Origin: Myxococcota bacterium
GTDB lineage: Bacteria > Myxococcota_A > UBA9160 > SMWR01
Length of the DNA: 64,000 nucleotides
Direction of reading: 5' to 3'
NCBI GenBank assembly: GCA_022447545.1
Contig: JAKVBI010000011.1
Location: forward strand, 1-64,000
Every line of letters begins with the position of its first letter. Position 1 is the first letter of the stretch. This document shows, piece by piece, positions 26,201 to 35,314 of this stretch. The notes under the pieces were generated by a model. The model was not told the DNA's origin. It saw nothing but the letters and a program-made list of their open reading frames with translations, and made no database searches. Position numbers and translations under genes: made by a program.

Positions 26201-27901
26201 TCAGTGATCCCTGGACGAAACCCGCAGCACCTCACCCAAAGTGGTGGTGCCTTCAACCAACTTGTTAAGTGCGCTGACCCGAAGGGTCTGCATCCCGAGC
26301 CGAACCGCCTCCCGCTTGATCTCCAGGGCGGAAGCACCGTTCAACACAAACTCCTTCAACTCTTCGTTCAGCACCATGACTTCGTAGATCGCGACACGTC
26401 CCTTGAAGCCCGTATCCGAGCAAGCCCGACAACCGCTTCCTCGCATAGGCGACACTTTGGCGGCCTCCGCCTCGTCGAGCCCAGCTTCCACGAGCGCGGC
26501 CGGTGTGACCTCGGCGTCCGGTTCACGACATTCTTCGCATATCTTCCTGGCGAGCCGTTGAGCCACGATGCAGTTGACGGATGCGGCAACCAGAAAGGGC
26601 TCGATGCCCATGTTGAGCAACCGGTTGATGGTGGATGGAGCATCATTGGTATGTAGGGTGGACAGCACCATATGGCCGGTCAATGCCGCCTTGACCGCGA
26701 TTTCCGCCGTCTCGAAATCTCGAATCTCGCCCACCATGATGATATCTGGGTCCTGTCTCAAGAAAGAGCGAAGCGCCGAGGCGAAGTTCAGGCCGATCTC
26801 CTCATGCATCTGAACCTGATTGATACCGGGAAGATTGAACTCCACCGGATCCTCGGCTGTTGAAAGGTTTTCACTGACCTCATTCAGATCAGCCAGCGCC
26901 GAGTAGAGAGTCGTCGTCTTGCCAGAACCCGTCGGCCCGGTGACCAGAACCATTCCAACGGGTTGATGAATCGAATCCTGAAACAGTTGCAACTGAACGG
27001 ACTCGAAGCCCAACCGCGTCATGTCCAACTGGAGATTCGACTTATCGAGAAGTCGCAGCACGAGCTTCTCACCAAAAAGCGTGGGGAGGACCGAGACTCG
27101 AAAGTCCATTTCATTCCCGCGCCCCATCTTCAGCTTGATGCGTCCATCCTGGGGCAACCGCCGTTCAGCAATATCCAGCTCGGACATGATCTTGATGCGC
27201 GACACGATGGCATTCTTCAGCTTCATCGGCGGCTTCATCACTTCGTAGAGCACACCGTCGATCCGGTACCGGACTCGAAACGTCTTTTCATAGGGCTCGA
27301 CATGGATGTCCGAAGCATTCTTTCGAACGGCATCAGTCAGAACGAGGTTCACCAGCTTGACGACCGGAGCGTCTTCGGACGCCTTGGCCAATTCGCCAAT
27401 GTCCAACTCTTCGTCTTCGTGAACGAGGTCGATATCGGTGTCATCGAAATCGCCCATCACATCGGCAAGGGATGTGGATTGCTCGTAGTAGCGGTCAATC
27501 GCCCGACGGATCGCTTCCTCGGAAGCCACTACGGCCTGAACGCTGTATCCCGTGAGAAACTTGATGTCGTCGAGGGCAACGATATTGGATGGATCGGAAG
27601 TCGCGATGATCAGGTTGGATCCGGCCCGATTGACTGGGACCACGTTGTGTTTGGTCGCAACGTCTTCCGGAACCAGCCCAAGAACCGAATCCTCGACATC
27701 GAAGTCATCGAGATCGATGCTGGGGACTCCATACTGCCGGGCAATGAAATCTGTGAGGTCATCCTCCTGCAGATATCCGAGCTGCGCAATCTGCGCTCCG
27801 AGCCGCCCCCCCTTTTCCGCAACCTGCTGGTGAGCCTGATGTAACTGCTCGGATGTCAGCAGATTCTCCTTCACCAGCAGCTCACCAATCTGCTCGTTCA
27901 C
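26201..27901 (-). CDS. pilB: Type IV pilus extension ATPase PilB
   Basis: A 566-residue ATPase that powers pilus extension. The N-terminal MshEN-type domain (about 1-150; LLTSEQLHQAHQQV, LGYLQEDDLTDFIARQYGVP) is a class known to bind c-di-GMP in some homologues. Catalytic blocks are NASDIHVEPYEK, Walker A GPTGSGKTTT, Asp box, Walker B IMVGEIRDFETAEIA and TLHTNDAPSTINRLLNMG. The zinc motif is CEEC...CRAC (about 465-505). It starts with GTG at 27901, after a leader of about 130 bases that carries a FliA-type promoter. It is the first gene of pilB-pilT-pilC-pilS-pilR-kinase. Confidence 0.98.
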   Translation of the reverse strand: MNEQIGELLVKENLLTSEQLHQAHQQVAEKGGRLGAQIAQLGYLQEDDLTDFIARQYGVPSIDLDDFDVEDSVLGLVPEDVATKHNVVPVNRAGSNLIIATSDPSNIVALDDIKFLTGYSVQAVVASEEAIRRAIDRYYEQSTSLADVMGDFDDTDIDLVHEDEELDIGELAKASEDAPVVKLVNLVLTDAVRKNASDIHVEPYEKTFRVRYRIDGVLYEVMKPPMKLKNAIVSRIKIMSELDIAERRLPQDGRIKLKMGRGNEMDFRVSVLPTLFGEKLVLRLLDKSNLQLDMTRLGFESVQLQLFQDSIHQPVGMVLVTGPTGSGKTTTLYSALADLNEVSENLSTAEDPVEFNLPGINQVQMHEEIGLNFASALRSFLRQDPDIIMVGEIRDFETAEIAVKAALTGHMVLSTLHTNDAPSTINRLLNMGIEPFLVAASVNCIVAQRLARKICEECREPDAEVTPAALVEAGLDEAEAAKVSPMRGSGCRACSDTGFKGRVAIYEVMVLNEELKEFVLNGASALEIKREAVRLGMQTLRVSALNKLVEGTTTLGEVLRVSSRDH

Positions 27902-28033
27902 AACTGCCTCCGCATGGCCTCACGAGCCGAACACCAACAGGCAAACGACACGGGGCTCGAGTTCCCGCGGCTCGCGCTCCGGACCTCCGGAAGCGAGCCG
28001 GCAAGCGCAGGAAACCCCTTGAGGCTCGACGAG

Positions 28034-28061
28034 TTATCGGCGAAGGGGGAGCGAAGCTTTA
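28034..28061 (-). promoter_or_regulatory. FliA-type (sigma28) promoter upstream of pilB
   Basis: The minus strand reads TAAAGCTT, then 12 bases, then GCCGATAA. The known FliA consensus is TAAAGTTT-N11-GCCGATAA. Fifteen of 16 specified bases match, including all eight of the -10; the spacer is one base longer. The -35 TAAA includes the TAA stop of the flippase-like gene. Transcription would start near 28025, about 125 bases before pilB, and a FliA-type sigma factor is encoded in this window at 55723. The match is seen directly; its use in vivo is inferred. Confidence 0.6.
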
Positions 28062-29069
28062 CTCGGAGCGGGGGGGTTCCCCGACGTCTGTCATCTGGCG
28101 CAGGGCGCGCAGGGAGGTGCCTCGCCGACGGAGAACGAGCACCCCGATCAGGATCACCGTCACCCACATGACGCTGTGAACCAACGTCCCGAAGGCAACC
28201 GCAGTCTTTGCAGTCACCCCAAAGCGGATCAGCGCCCATTTTGCCGCCGCGTGATAGATGCCGAAAAAGCCCGGGGCGGCCGGCAACGCAACGGCCAGGG
28301 CCACGGCCACGAGAACCGCCCAGGCCGCGACGAGGGTCTCACTCCACGAGCCAAGCTCGATACCGAGTGCAGCAAAGCCCGCGAGGAATGGGAGGGTCGA
28401 GGCCACCGCCCAGATGAGCACGGAGTCGACCCCAATCCAGAAAAGATGAGATCCAGCGTGCAGCGACCCGAGGCCGGCCTCGAACTGCTCGAGCAGATTC
28501 CGAGCTGCCTGTGAAATGCGGGGGGGAAACGGGCGAAGAACCCATGCCAGAGCACGGTGGACTTGACCCGGCGCGATCCGCAGCCAAGCCAACCCCACAG
28601 CCGGCCCCATAGCCACGGGTGCCAGCAACAACGCCCCCTGGGCCAGCGCACCCTCCCCGCGGGCCCCCCAAACCATCAGGACGACGGCAGCCAGTGACAA
28701 GATCGTGAGAACGTCGATGATCCGTTCCAGTGCGACGGTGCCCAGCAGACTCGCAACCCGGGTGTCCGATTCTCGACCCAGGTACCAGGCTCTCACGATC
28801 TCACCAATGCGCAAAGGCAACACGTTGTTGACCATCAAGCCAACGGAAATTGCCCGAAAATGCGGCCCGTACCCGATCGAAGCGATGGGACGGGTGAAGT
28901 GGCGCCAGCGACGTGCGCGCAGGTCGTTCGCCCACACATACGAAGGAACGGACAAACCAATCAATATCAGCCAATCCGCCTCGAGAATCAGACCGCCGAC
29001 TGCGCGGAAATCGACGTCCCTCAAGACGAACCACACGAAAAAGACTGAGATTGCGATCCCCAGCCACAC
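28059..29069 (-). CDS. Flippase-like membrane protein (LPG synthase TM family)
   Basis: About 336 residues with roughly eight membrane helices. The blocks SYVWANDLRARRWRHF, LMVNNVLPLRIGEIVRAWYLG, LLGTVALERIIDVLTIL and VALPAAPGFFGIYHAAAKWAL follow the lysylphosphatidylglycerol synthase membrane-domain family (AglD/MprF-flippase like). This family moves or modifies lipids across the inner membrane. The formal start is GTG 29069. A CTG at 29126, overlapping the ribF stop (CTGA) four bases after GGAGG, would add 19 residues (LSARSTRSPGNPRQWLDPR) and complete the first helix flank. It follows ribF; its substrate is unknown. Confidence 0.82.
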   Translation of the reverse strand: MWLGIAISVFFVWFVLRDVDFRAVGGLILEADWLILIGLSVPSYVWANDLRARRWRHFTRPIASIGYGPHFRAISVGLMVNNVLPLRIGEIVRAWYLGRESDTRVASLLGTVALERIIDVLTILSLAAVVLMVWGARGEGALAQGALLLAPVAMGPAVGLAWLRIAPGQVHRALAWVLRPFPPRISQAARNLLEQFEAGLGSLHAGSHLFWIGVDSVLIWAVASTLPFLAGFAALGIELGSWSETLVAAWAVLVAVALAVALPAAPGFFGIYHAAAKWALIRFGVTAKTAVAFGTLVHSVMWVTVILIGVLVLRRRGTSLRALRQMTDVGEPPRSE

Positions 29070-29122
29070 CCGCGGATCAAGCCATTGCCTGGGATTCCCA
29101 GGACTACGGGTCGATCGAGCGC

Positions 29123-30079
29123 TCAGGACGCCTCCAATCGTTTTCGACCCTCGACGACATCCGCTCTGATCTGTTCTTGAAGCGCGTCGACGCTTTCGAA
29201 TTTGCGCTCCTCGCGCAGCTGAGAGTCGAATTCGAACTGAATCGAGCGACCGTAGAGATCTCCCGAGAAGTCCAGCAGATGCGCCTCAATCAACATCACT
29301 GAGGAGTCATCGAAAGTCGGGCGAGTCCCGACGTTGGCCACAGCGCCGATCACCGTTCCCTCAGGGGGATCCCCATCGTCGAGGAAACGCACATGCCCGC
29401 TATACACACCGGCGGTGGGAAAGACCTGGGCTGGCTCCGCGGGTGCGAGATTCGCAGTGGGAAACCCCAGAGTTCGGCCCCGACGATCTCCGTCGACGAC
29501 GGTGCCACGCACCCCATAGGGGCGACCCAACAAGTCGGATACCTCTCGGGTGCGGCCGGTAGTCAGCAGGTCGCGAATCCGCGTGGAGTTCACATCTCGA
29601 CCGCCAACCGTAACTTCAGAGATGATGGTGACCGAAAACCCCAGCTTCGGCCCCGTCTCTGTCAACATGTTCATCGTGCCCGAGCGATCCTTGCCAAAGT
29701 GGAAGTCGTATCCCACATAGACTTCGACCGGATGCAATTTCTGATGAAGGTTTTCCCGAACGAAGGCCTCCGGAGACACACGGGAGAATTCCAGAGTGAA
29801 GGGCTCCACGATGGCCGTATCCACACCGATCGCCTCGAACAGTTCCAATTTCTGTTCCAAACTCGTCAACAGACCCGGTGCTCGTTCCGGCTGCAGAACG
29901 CGCCGGGGATGGGGCTCAAAAGTATAGACCACCGATTCCGCTGCCAGGATACGGGCCCGGGCCACAACAGTCTCGAGAATCGAACGGTGCCCCACGTGGA
30001 TACCGTCGAAGTTCCCCATGGTGACCACCACACCTTCCATGGAGGTCCCAACCAACCCAATCCCGTCAATTCTCTTCAT
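29123..30079 (-). CDS. ribF: Bifunctional riboflavin kinase / FAD synthetase
   Basis: A 318-residue cytoplasmic enzyme that makes FMN from riboflavin and then FAD. The N-terminal FMN adenylyltransferase has MGNFDGIHVGHRSIL (HxGH nucleotidyltransferase motif), FTLEFSRVSPEAFV, YVGYDFHFGKDRSG and NSTRIRDLL. The C-terminal riboflavin kinase has GTVVDGDRRGRTLGFPTAN (metal-binding PTAN) and FSGDLYGRSIQFEF. Length and order are normal. It is divergent from the LptG-like gene across 93 bases. Confidence 0.96.
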   Translation of the reverse strand: MKRIDGIGLVGTSMEGVVVTMGNFDGIHVGHRSILETVVARARILAAESVVYTFEPHPRRVLQPERAPGLLTSLEQKLELFEAIGVDTAIVEPFTLEFSRVSPEAFVRENLHQKLHPVEVYVGYDFHFGKDRSGTMNMLTETGPKLGFSVTIISEVTVGGRDVNSTRIRDLLTTGRTREVSDLLGRPYGVRGTVVDGDRRGRTLGFPTANLAPAEPAQVFPTAGVYSGHVRFLDDGDPPEGTVIGAVANVGTRPTFDDSSVMLIEAHLLDFSGDLYGRSIQFEFDSQLREERKFESVDALQEQIRADVVEGRKRLEAS

Positions 30080-30172
30080 CGAACTCTCACCGGCCGATCA
30101 ATCCCATTCGATCCTGGCCCGGTTTCCCCTCGCTGCGAGAAGCACCGCGCCATTCGGACTAGACTCTGATTC

Positions 30173-31243
30173 GTGCGAATTCTCTCGCGTTATTTCCTGT
30201 GGAGCTACCTGTCCCTCTTCTTCGGGACTCTCTTCATTTCGGTTGTCACCATCGTGATCGTCGAAATGCTTGTCCATTTCGATGTCATCTTCAGCACCGC
30301 AAATCAGACACGCGACATCCTAGAGCATCTTTTTCTCCGGATTCCCGCCTTCTACCTGGCCGATCTGGTACCCATCGCCTCATTCCTCGCCGCCTTTCTC
30401 TGCACTGGAATTCCCGCACGACACCACGAGTTTACCGCTATCAAGGCTGGAGGCATCTCACCCCTTCGAGTGGTCATTCCGATCCTCCTGGCCAGTGCAC
30501 TCCTGTCTGGGGCCTCGCTGGTCGCCAACGAGACGCTGGTTCTGCGAGCCTCGGCCGACTGGCAGCGCTTTGGGCAACCTCCAGGCCTCGTCGAGTACGA
30601 GCAGGGCGTCTTCTGGTACCGAAGCGGCGACGATCTATTCCGGGTCGGCGAAGCCGACGCGGAACGTAGGATCCTGTCCGACGTGATGGTCCTTCAACTC
30701 GACCCGCAAGGTCATCTGGTCCAAACCCTCCGCGCGCCACGGGTACGAATCGAAGGCGACCATCTCTGGCGGTTCGAGAACTCCACCACACGAACCTATG
30801 ATCGAGCCTCCCCCAACGCACCCCCCCGAATCGAACGCAGCAAGGAGTCGGCCCTCGAAATCGGGAGTCAGCGCAATTTGGCGCTCTTGTCAGCGGATCC
30901 CGCCGGACTCACTCTTTCTCAGCTCTACGAGTACATCGAACTGCGTGACCACGACGGACGGTCCAGCCTGCGTTCAGAAGCCCTTCTCCACTCCCGCGCC
31001 ACCCAACCGTTGCTGGTCTTCGTCTTCACCTTGATGGCGCTCCCTCTGGGTCTTTCCGTTGGGCCCACTCGAAGCTTCTCCATTCCCGCTGCCCAGGGCG
31101 CATTTCTGCTGGCCATTTTCCTCACCGGAAGAAATGCCGCCGGACTCGCCCCGGATCTCACCCCAGCCATCCCCCTGCCCTGGGTGTTCCTGTTCCTGTT
31201 CACCGGCTTTTGTGCCTGGAGACTGAGCACGAGCCTGCGCTAA
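30173..31243 (+). CDS. lptG: LptF/LptG-family permease
   Basis: A 356-residue inner-membrane permease of the LPS export ABC transporter. Membrane segments lie near residues 8-32, 55-78, 95-118, 275-293, 300-318 and 330-350. A periplasmic beta-jellyroll lies between helices 3 and 4 (about 125-265). Family blocks are HHEFTAIKAGGISPLRVVIP (the coupling helix), EQGVFWYRSGDDLFRVGEAD and LTLSQLYEYIELRDHDGR. LptG extracts LPS with LptB and LptF and passes it to LptC. LptF is not adjacent here, so F versus G is inferred from the DPAGLTLSQL block. The start is GTG at 30173. Confidence 0.88.
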   Translation: MRILSRYFLWSYLSLFFGTLFISVVTIVIVEMLVHFDVIFSTANQTRDILEHLFLRIPAFYLADLVPIASFLAAFLCTGIPARHHEFTAIKAGGISPLRVVIPILLASALLSGASLVANETLVLRASADWQRFGQPPGLVEYEQGVFWYRSGDDLFRVGEADAERRILSDVMVLQLDPQGHLVQTLRAPRVRIEGDHLWRFENSTTRTYDRASPNAPPRIERSKESALEIGSQRNLALLSADPAGLTLSQLYEYIELRDHDGRSSLRSEALLHSRATQPLLVFVFTLMALPLGLSVGPTRSFSIPAAQGAFLLAIFLTGRNAAGLAPDLTPAIPLPWVFLFLFTGFCAWRLSTSLR

Positions 31244-31252
31244 CGGGCGGTG

Positions 31253-32149
31253 TCATTCCTGAGCACTGGCGGGATCTTTCATGCCTTGAAGAAACCGGAA
31301 GAAATCCGCTTCTGGCGACAACACCAGAGTCGTTTTGTCATCGATGCTCGACTGGTAGGCCTCGAGGCTGCGAACGAACGTGTAGAATTCCGGTGCTGAT
31401 TCGTGGGCCTCAGCGTAGATTCGCGCGGCCTGCGCATCCCCCTGCCCCCGGATGACCTCGGCATCCCGCCCCGCGTTGGCTTTGATCACCGTGGCTTCTC
31501 GATCCGCTTCTGCCCGAATCTCGCGATTCTTCTGTTGGCCCTCGGCGCGATACTTCCGAGCCAATCGCTCACGCTCTGTTTTCATTCGTGCGTAGACACT
31601 TTGCTCAGTCCCCGGAGGAAGTTCCGTCCGATTGATACGAATATCGACGATCTCGATACCGTCGTCGACAAGCGCTTTCTGGCTGGCTTCAGTGATCTCC
31701 TTCATCACCTCGGTTCTTTTTTCCTTCAGTACCTCCATCAATGTACTGCGACCAATCACCTTTCGAACATCGGCACGTACGACCTTGTCGATCTGGCTCT
31801 CCGCAGCCGGAAGACCACTGGGAAACGAGGCCAGAAACGCAGCGGGGTCGACGATTTTCCAAATGACGTAATTGTCCACTCGAATCCGCTCTTCGTCCCG
31901 AGTCTGGATTGGCAGCGCCTCGGCGTTCAGATAGAGCTGGAGCCGGGGAAAGGTGCGAACCTCCTCGAGAAGCGGGATCTTCCAACTCATCCCCGGCTCG
32001 GCCAAGCCACGCACCTTTCCGAAGCGCAGGATGAGTTTCTGCTCTCCTTCGGGTGTGATCACGATGGGACCGAAGCCACGTGTACCGGCCTCTACGAGTG
32101 CCAGGAAAGCGGCTACAACCACCAGGGCAAGGACCACCAAGCGTCTCAT
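31253..32149 (-). CDS. hflC: Protease modulator HflC (SPFH/prohibitin family)
   Basis: A 298-residue protein with one N-terminal membrane anchor (VVLALVVVAAFLALVEAG), the SPFH domain (about 20-190), and a C-terminal coiled coil containing ARKYRAEGQQKNREIRAEADREAT. This matches HflC, which with HflK forms large membrane cages around FtsH and controls its proteolysis. The start ATG overlaps the hflK stop (ATGA). The order slipin-hflK-hflC on one strand makes one transcript likely. Confidence 0.93.
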   Translation of the reverse strand: MRRLVVLALVVVAAFLALVEAGTRGFGPIVITPEGEQKLILRFGKVRGLAEPGMSWKIPLLEEVRTFPRLQLYLNAEALPIQTRDEERIRVDNYVIWKIVDPAAFLASFPSGLPAAESQIDKVVRADVRKVIGRSTLMEVLKEKRTEVMKEITEASQKALVDDGIEIVDIRINRTELPPGTEQSVYARMKTERERLARKYRAEGQQKNREIRAEADREATVIKANAGRDAEVIRGQGDAQAARIYAEAHESAPEFYTFVRSLEAYQSSIDDKTTLVLSPEADFFRFLQGMKDPASAQE

Positions 32150-33120
32150 TGAGACCCTCCCGCCTGTCCCAGGGGCAGGAAGGGCAGCACGTTGGACGCA
32201 CCTCCCTCGACGATCACTTTTTCGACGCCTGGGAGAACCTTTTCCATGGTTTCGAGATAGAGCCGCGTACGAGTGACTTCGGGCGCGCGCTGATACTCGG
32301 ACACAACGGCCAGGAAACGGGAAGTCTCCCCCTTGGATGCCGCGATGACCGATTCCCGATAGGCCTTGGCGGCAGCGACTAATTCCGCAGCCTCAGCACG
32401 AGAACGGGGAATGATCTCGTTGCGATAGCCCTCAGCTTCGTTGATGGCACGGTTGCCATCCTGGGATGCCGCGATCACATCATCGAAGGCCGCCCGAACC
32501 TCGTCCGGCGGTTGGACTTCCTGCAACTCGACACCTTCGATGCTCAAGCCCGACCGGTACTTGTCCAGCGTCTCCTGAAGGCGCTCCTGAGCGACCAATT
32601 CGACCTCTCCCCGTCCCTGAGAGATCACCTCATCGATCGTCCGCTTTCCGACCACCTCGCGCAAAGCGGCCTGGGCCGCATCTCGCAAAGTATCCGTCTG
32701 GTCATCGAGGCTGTACTGAGATTCGAAAGCATCTTTGATCCGGTAGCGCACCACAAAGCTCAAATGAACGATGTTGTTGTCGCCCGTCTGCATGGTGGCT
32801 TCCAGATCGGCGAGTTTCCCACCGCTCTCGTCGCCGACCCGCCCGAACTCCTGCCTCTCGATTTGTGCGACGTTGACGACCTGGTGCTTCTCAATCGGTC
32901 GCGGCAGATGCCAGTGAGCCCCCTGGCCCGACTCCGTCTTGATGTACTTCCCGAAACGGAACACCAGGGCAGCCTGACCTGGCCGGAGTTGGTAGTAGCC
33001 CAGGTACCCCACGGCGCCGACTGCAGCCAGAAACAAAACCCCGAGCAGTAGCGAGCGGAGAACCCTCCCCGCGCTTCGCTCTAAGCTGGTTCCGGACGGC
33101 CCCCCCTGACCTCTCGCCAC
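32146..33120 (-). CDS. hflK: FtsH protease activity modulator HflK
   Basis: A 324-residue membrane protein with a Gly-rich N-terminus, one membrane helix (LRSLLLGVLFLAAVGAVGYLG), and the motif YYQLRPGQAALVFRFGKYIKTE that opens the SPFH domain. VGKRTIDEVISQGR and the coiled coil EAEGYRNEIIPRSRAEAAELVAAAKAY follow. It partners with HflC in FtsH cages. It starts with GTG right after the slipin stop and overlaps hflC at its end. Confidence 0.93.
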   Translation of the reverse strand: MARGQGGPSGTSLERSAGRVLRSLLLGVLFLAAVGAVGYLGYYQLRPGQAALVFRFGKYIKTESGQGAHWHLPRPIEKHQVVNVAQIERQEFGRVGDESGGKLADLEATMQTGDNNIVHLSFVVRYRIKDAFESQYSLDDQTDTLRDAAQAALREVVGKRTIDEVISQGRGEVELVAQERLQETLDKYRSGLSIEGVELQEVQPPDEVRAAFDDVIAASQDGNRAINEAEGYRNEIIPRSRAEAAELVAAAKAYRESVIAASKGETSRFLAVVSEYQRAPEVTRTRLYLETMEKVLPGVEKVIVEGGASNVLPFLPLGQAGGSQ

Positions 33121-33912
33121 TTAGCGTCCGCCGCTCGAAGACGACTCCTCGTCGCCTTCGTCCTCGGAACTGATCTTCTCGTAGAACGGTCGCAGAATGT
33201 CGATGGGGATGGGAAAGATCGTCGTCGAACTATTTTCTGTGGCGATCTCCGAGAGGGTCTGCAGGTAACGAAGTTGAAGCGCCGACTTCTCGGACGAAAG
33301 CACGCCGGAAGCGTCGGCCAAGCGCTGAGCCGCTTGAAATTCGCCATCGGCGTGAATGACCTTCGCACGCTTTTCGCGCTCGGCCTCGGCCTGCTTCGCC
33401 ATGGCACGCTGCATCTCCCCCGGAAGGTCGATCTGCTTGACCTCAACGGCCCGAACCTTGACTCCCCATGGCTCGGTCTGCAGGTCAATGATCTCCTGGA
33501 GCTTCTGGTTGATGTTTTCCCGGTCCGCGAGCAGATCGTCCAATTCCGCCTGACCACACACACTCCGCAGCGTGGTCTGAGCCAACTGGGAGGTTCCATA
33601 GAGATAATTCTCCACCTGGATCACGGCCTTGTCGGGATGCAGGACACGAAAGTACAAGACGGCGTTGACCTTGACTGAAACGTTGTCGCGAGTGATGACC
33701 TCCTGCGCCGGAACATCCATCACGATTTCACGCAGCCCCACGCGCACCATGCGATCGATCCCAGGGATGATCCACTGCAGACCCGCCGTTCGAACCCCGA
33801 CAAAACGACCGAGACGAAAGACCACGCCACGTTCGTATTCAGTCACGATCCGGATTCCGAGCAGAGCAAAGACCGCCAGGATCGCCAGAAGAATCGGCAA
33901 GCCGAGTCCCAT
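33121..33912 (-). CDS. Slipin / stomatin-like SPFH protein
   Basis: A 263-residue protein with an N-terminal hairpin-like hydrophobic segment ([33 protein letters not shown]). The stomatin blocks [59 protein letters not shown] and [22 protein letters not shown] follow. Slipins form homo-oligomers in membrane microdomains and are usually cotranscribed with an NfeD serine protease that cleaves them. Here the NfeD gene lies 79 bases upstream on the same strand. Adjacent hflK makes an SPFH cluster. Confidence 0.93.
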   Translation of the reverse strand: MGLGLPILLAILAVFALLGIRIVTEYERGVVFRLGRFVGVRTAGLQWIIPGIDRMVRVGLREIVMDVPAQEVITRDNVSVKVNAVLYFRVLHPDKAVIQVENYLYGTSQLAQTTLRSVCGQAELDDLLADRENINQKLQEIIDLQTEPWGVKVRAVEVKQIDLPGEMQRAMAKQAEAEREKRAKVIHADGEFQAAQRLADASGVLSSEKSALQLRYLQTLSEIATENSSTTIFPIPIDILRPFYEKISSEDEGDEESSSSGGR

Positions 33913-33991
33913 TACCTGTCCCCCTCATTCCTTCGGCGCAAAAAGCAGCTGAAGGTACCAACCGTTGCTCCCCGGAAAGATCCCCGGGGAA

Positions 33992-35314
33992 TCAAGATTC
34001 AGACGTTCGCCTCCGGACGAATAGGCGCAACCCCTTCACCTCAGTGACGACCACGATTTCGCCCTCCGAAATACTCTCGTCCGCAACTGCATTCCAATAC
34101 TCTCCGCGCACGAACACCTTCCCGTCAGGCCCCAGATCCGTCGTGGCTCGAGCCTCGAGGCCCAGCAATTCGCTCACACCCGCCGTCTGCTTGCGGAACT
34201 TGCTCCGGCCCACCGCAAAAACCACCACTGCGGCAAACAGGCCGAAACCCGCCGCGACGGGAAAAACCAGGGACCAGAATGGAATCGTGAGATCCCCAAC
34301 GTCGGGCATGTCGAACACCATGGAGCCCCCGATCAGGAAACAGCCGACCCCGAGCATGAGGAGCAGGCCAAAGGCCGAAACGAACATCTCCGCAAACATC
34401 AATCCCATACCCGCCAGGAGCATCAAGAGCCCGACCCACGAAAACGGAAGGATCTGCAGAGCGATCCCCGTGAGCATCAAGCACACAGCGCCCAGGACAC
34501 CGGGAACGATCAGCCCAGGGTTGTTGAACTCGATGTAGAGCCCCAATAGACCCGCCATTCCGAGCAGATAGGCGATCTGCGGATCCGCGAGAAAATTGAA
34601 CATCTTGGTGATCCAGTCCATCTCGAGTTCGCGAATCTGCGCATTCGCCACCTCGAGCACACGCATGTCGCCGGCGACTTCCACTTCCATCCCGTCGATC
34701 TGGGCCAGCAGATCGCGGCGGTTGTCTGCCACCACGTCGATCACCCCCAACTCCAATGCCTCGGAATCGGTGATCGCCTCGGCTTTACGCACGGCGGAGA
34801 TCGCCCAGTCGACGTTTCGATTGCGCTGCTTCGCAATGGACTCGATGAAGGCCATCAAGACCTGTTCACTCTTTTCCTGCGCAACGTCGGTGCGTTCTTC
34901 TCCCTCGCCCCGCTGGTCCCCGGTTCCACCCACGCTCACCGGAGAGGCCGCCCCAATCGTCGTCCCCGGCGCCATGGCAGCCACATGGGCGGCCAGGGTG
35001 ATGAAGGTTCCTGCAGACGCCGCCCAGGCTCCGCGCGGCCCGACGTACACGATGACAGGCACGTCCGCGTTGAGCATGGACTGGATGATGTCCTTGGTGG
35101 ACGAGACCAACCCCCCTGGCGTATCGAGTTCAACCAAGACCGCCACCGCGCCATCGGCCGATCCGCGCGCGATGGCATCTTGGATAAAACTGGAAGAAAC
35201 CGGATTGATGGAGCCCTCGATCGTGATGGCGTCCACCCTCGACGCCTCGGCGGAAGCACACAGTGCGGCCCCGACGAACAACGCAGCAGCCATCGCGGTC
35301 AGAGTTCGTTTCAT
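33992..35314 (-). CDS. NfeD-family membrane serine protease
   Basis: A 440-residue protein. A signal peptide (AAALFVGAALCASAEA) precedes a ClpP-like protease domain (about 25-210). Its nucleophile Ser is in GAWAASAGTFITLAAH and the general base is a Lys in the AQEKSEQ segment, as in the archaeal PH1510 Ser-Lys enzyme. Four to five membrane helices follow (about 245-370), then the NfeD OB-fold (LGLEARATTDLGPDGKVFVRG...GEIVVVTEVKGLRLFVR). Long NfeD proteins cleave slipin/stomatin partners. The ATG overlaps the coaBC stop (ATGA). Confidence 0.93.
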   Translation of the reverse strand: MKRTLTAMAAALFVGAALCASAEASRVDAITIEGSINPVSSSFIQDAIARGSADGAVAVLVELDTPGGLVSSTKDIIQSMLNADVPVIVYVGPRGAWAASAGTFITLAAHVAAMAPGTTIGAASPVSVGGTGDQRGEGEERTDVAQEKSEQVLMAFIESIAKQRNRNVDWAISAVRKAEAITDSEALELGVIDVVADNRRDLLAQIDGMEVEVAGDMRVLEVANAQIRELEMDWITKMFNFLADPQIAYLLGMAGLLGLYIEFNNPGLIVPGVLGAVCLMLTGIALQILPFSWVGLLMLLAGMGLMFAEMFVSAFGLLLMLGVGCFLIGGSMVFDMPDVGDLTIPFWSLVFPVAAGFGLFAAVVVFAVGRSKFRKQTAGVSELLGLEARATTDLGPDGKVFVRGEYWNAVADESISEGEIVVVTEVKGLRLFVRRRTSES

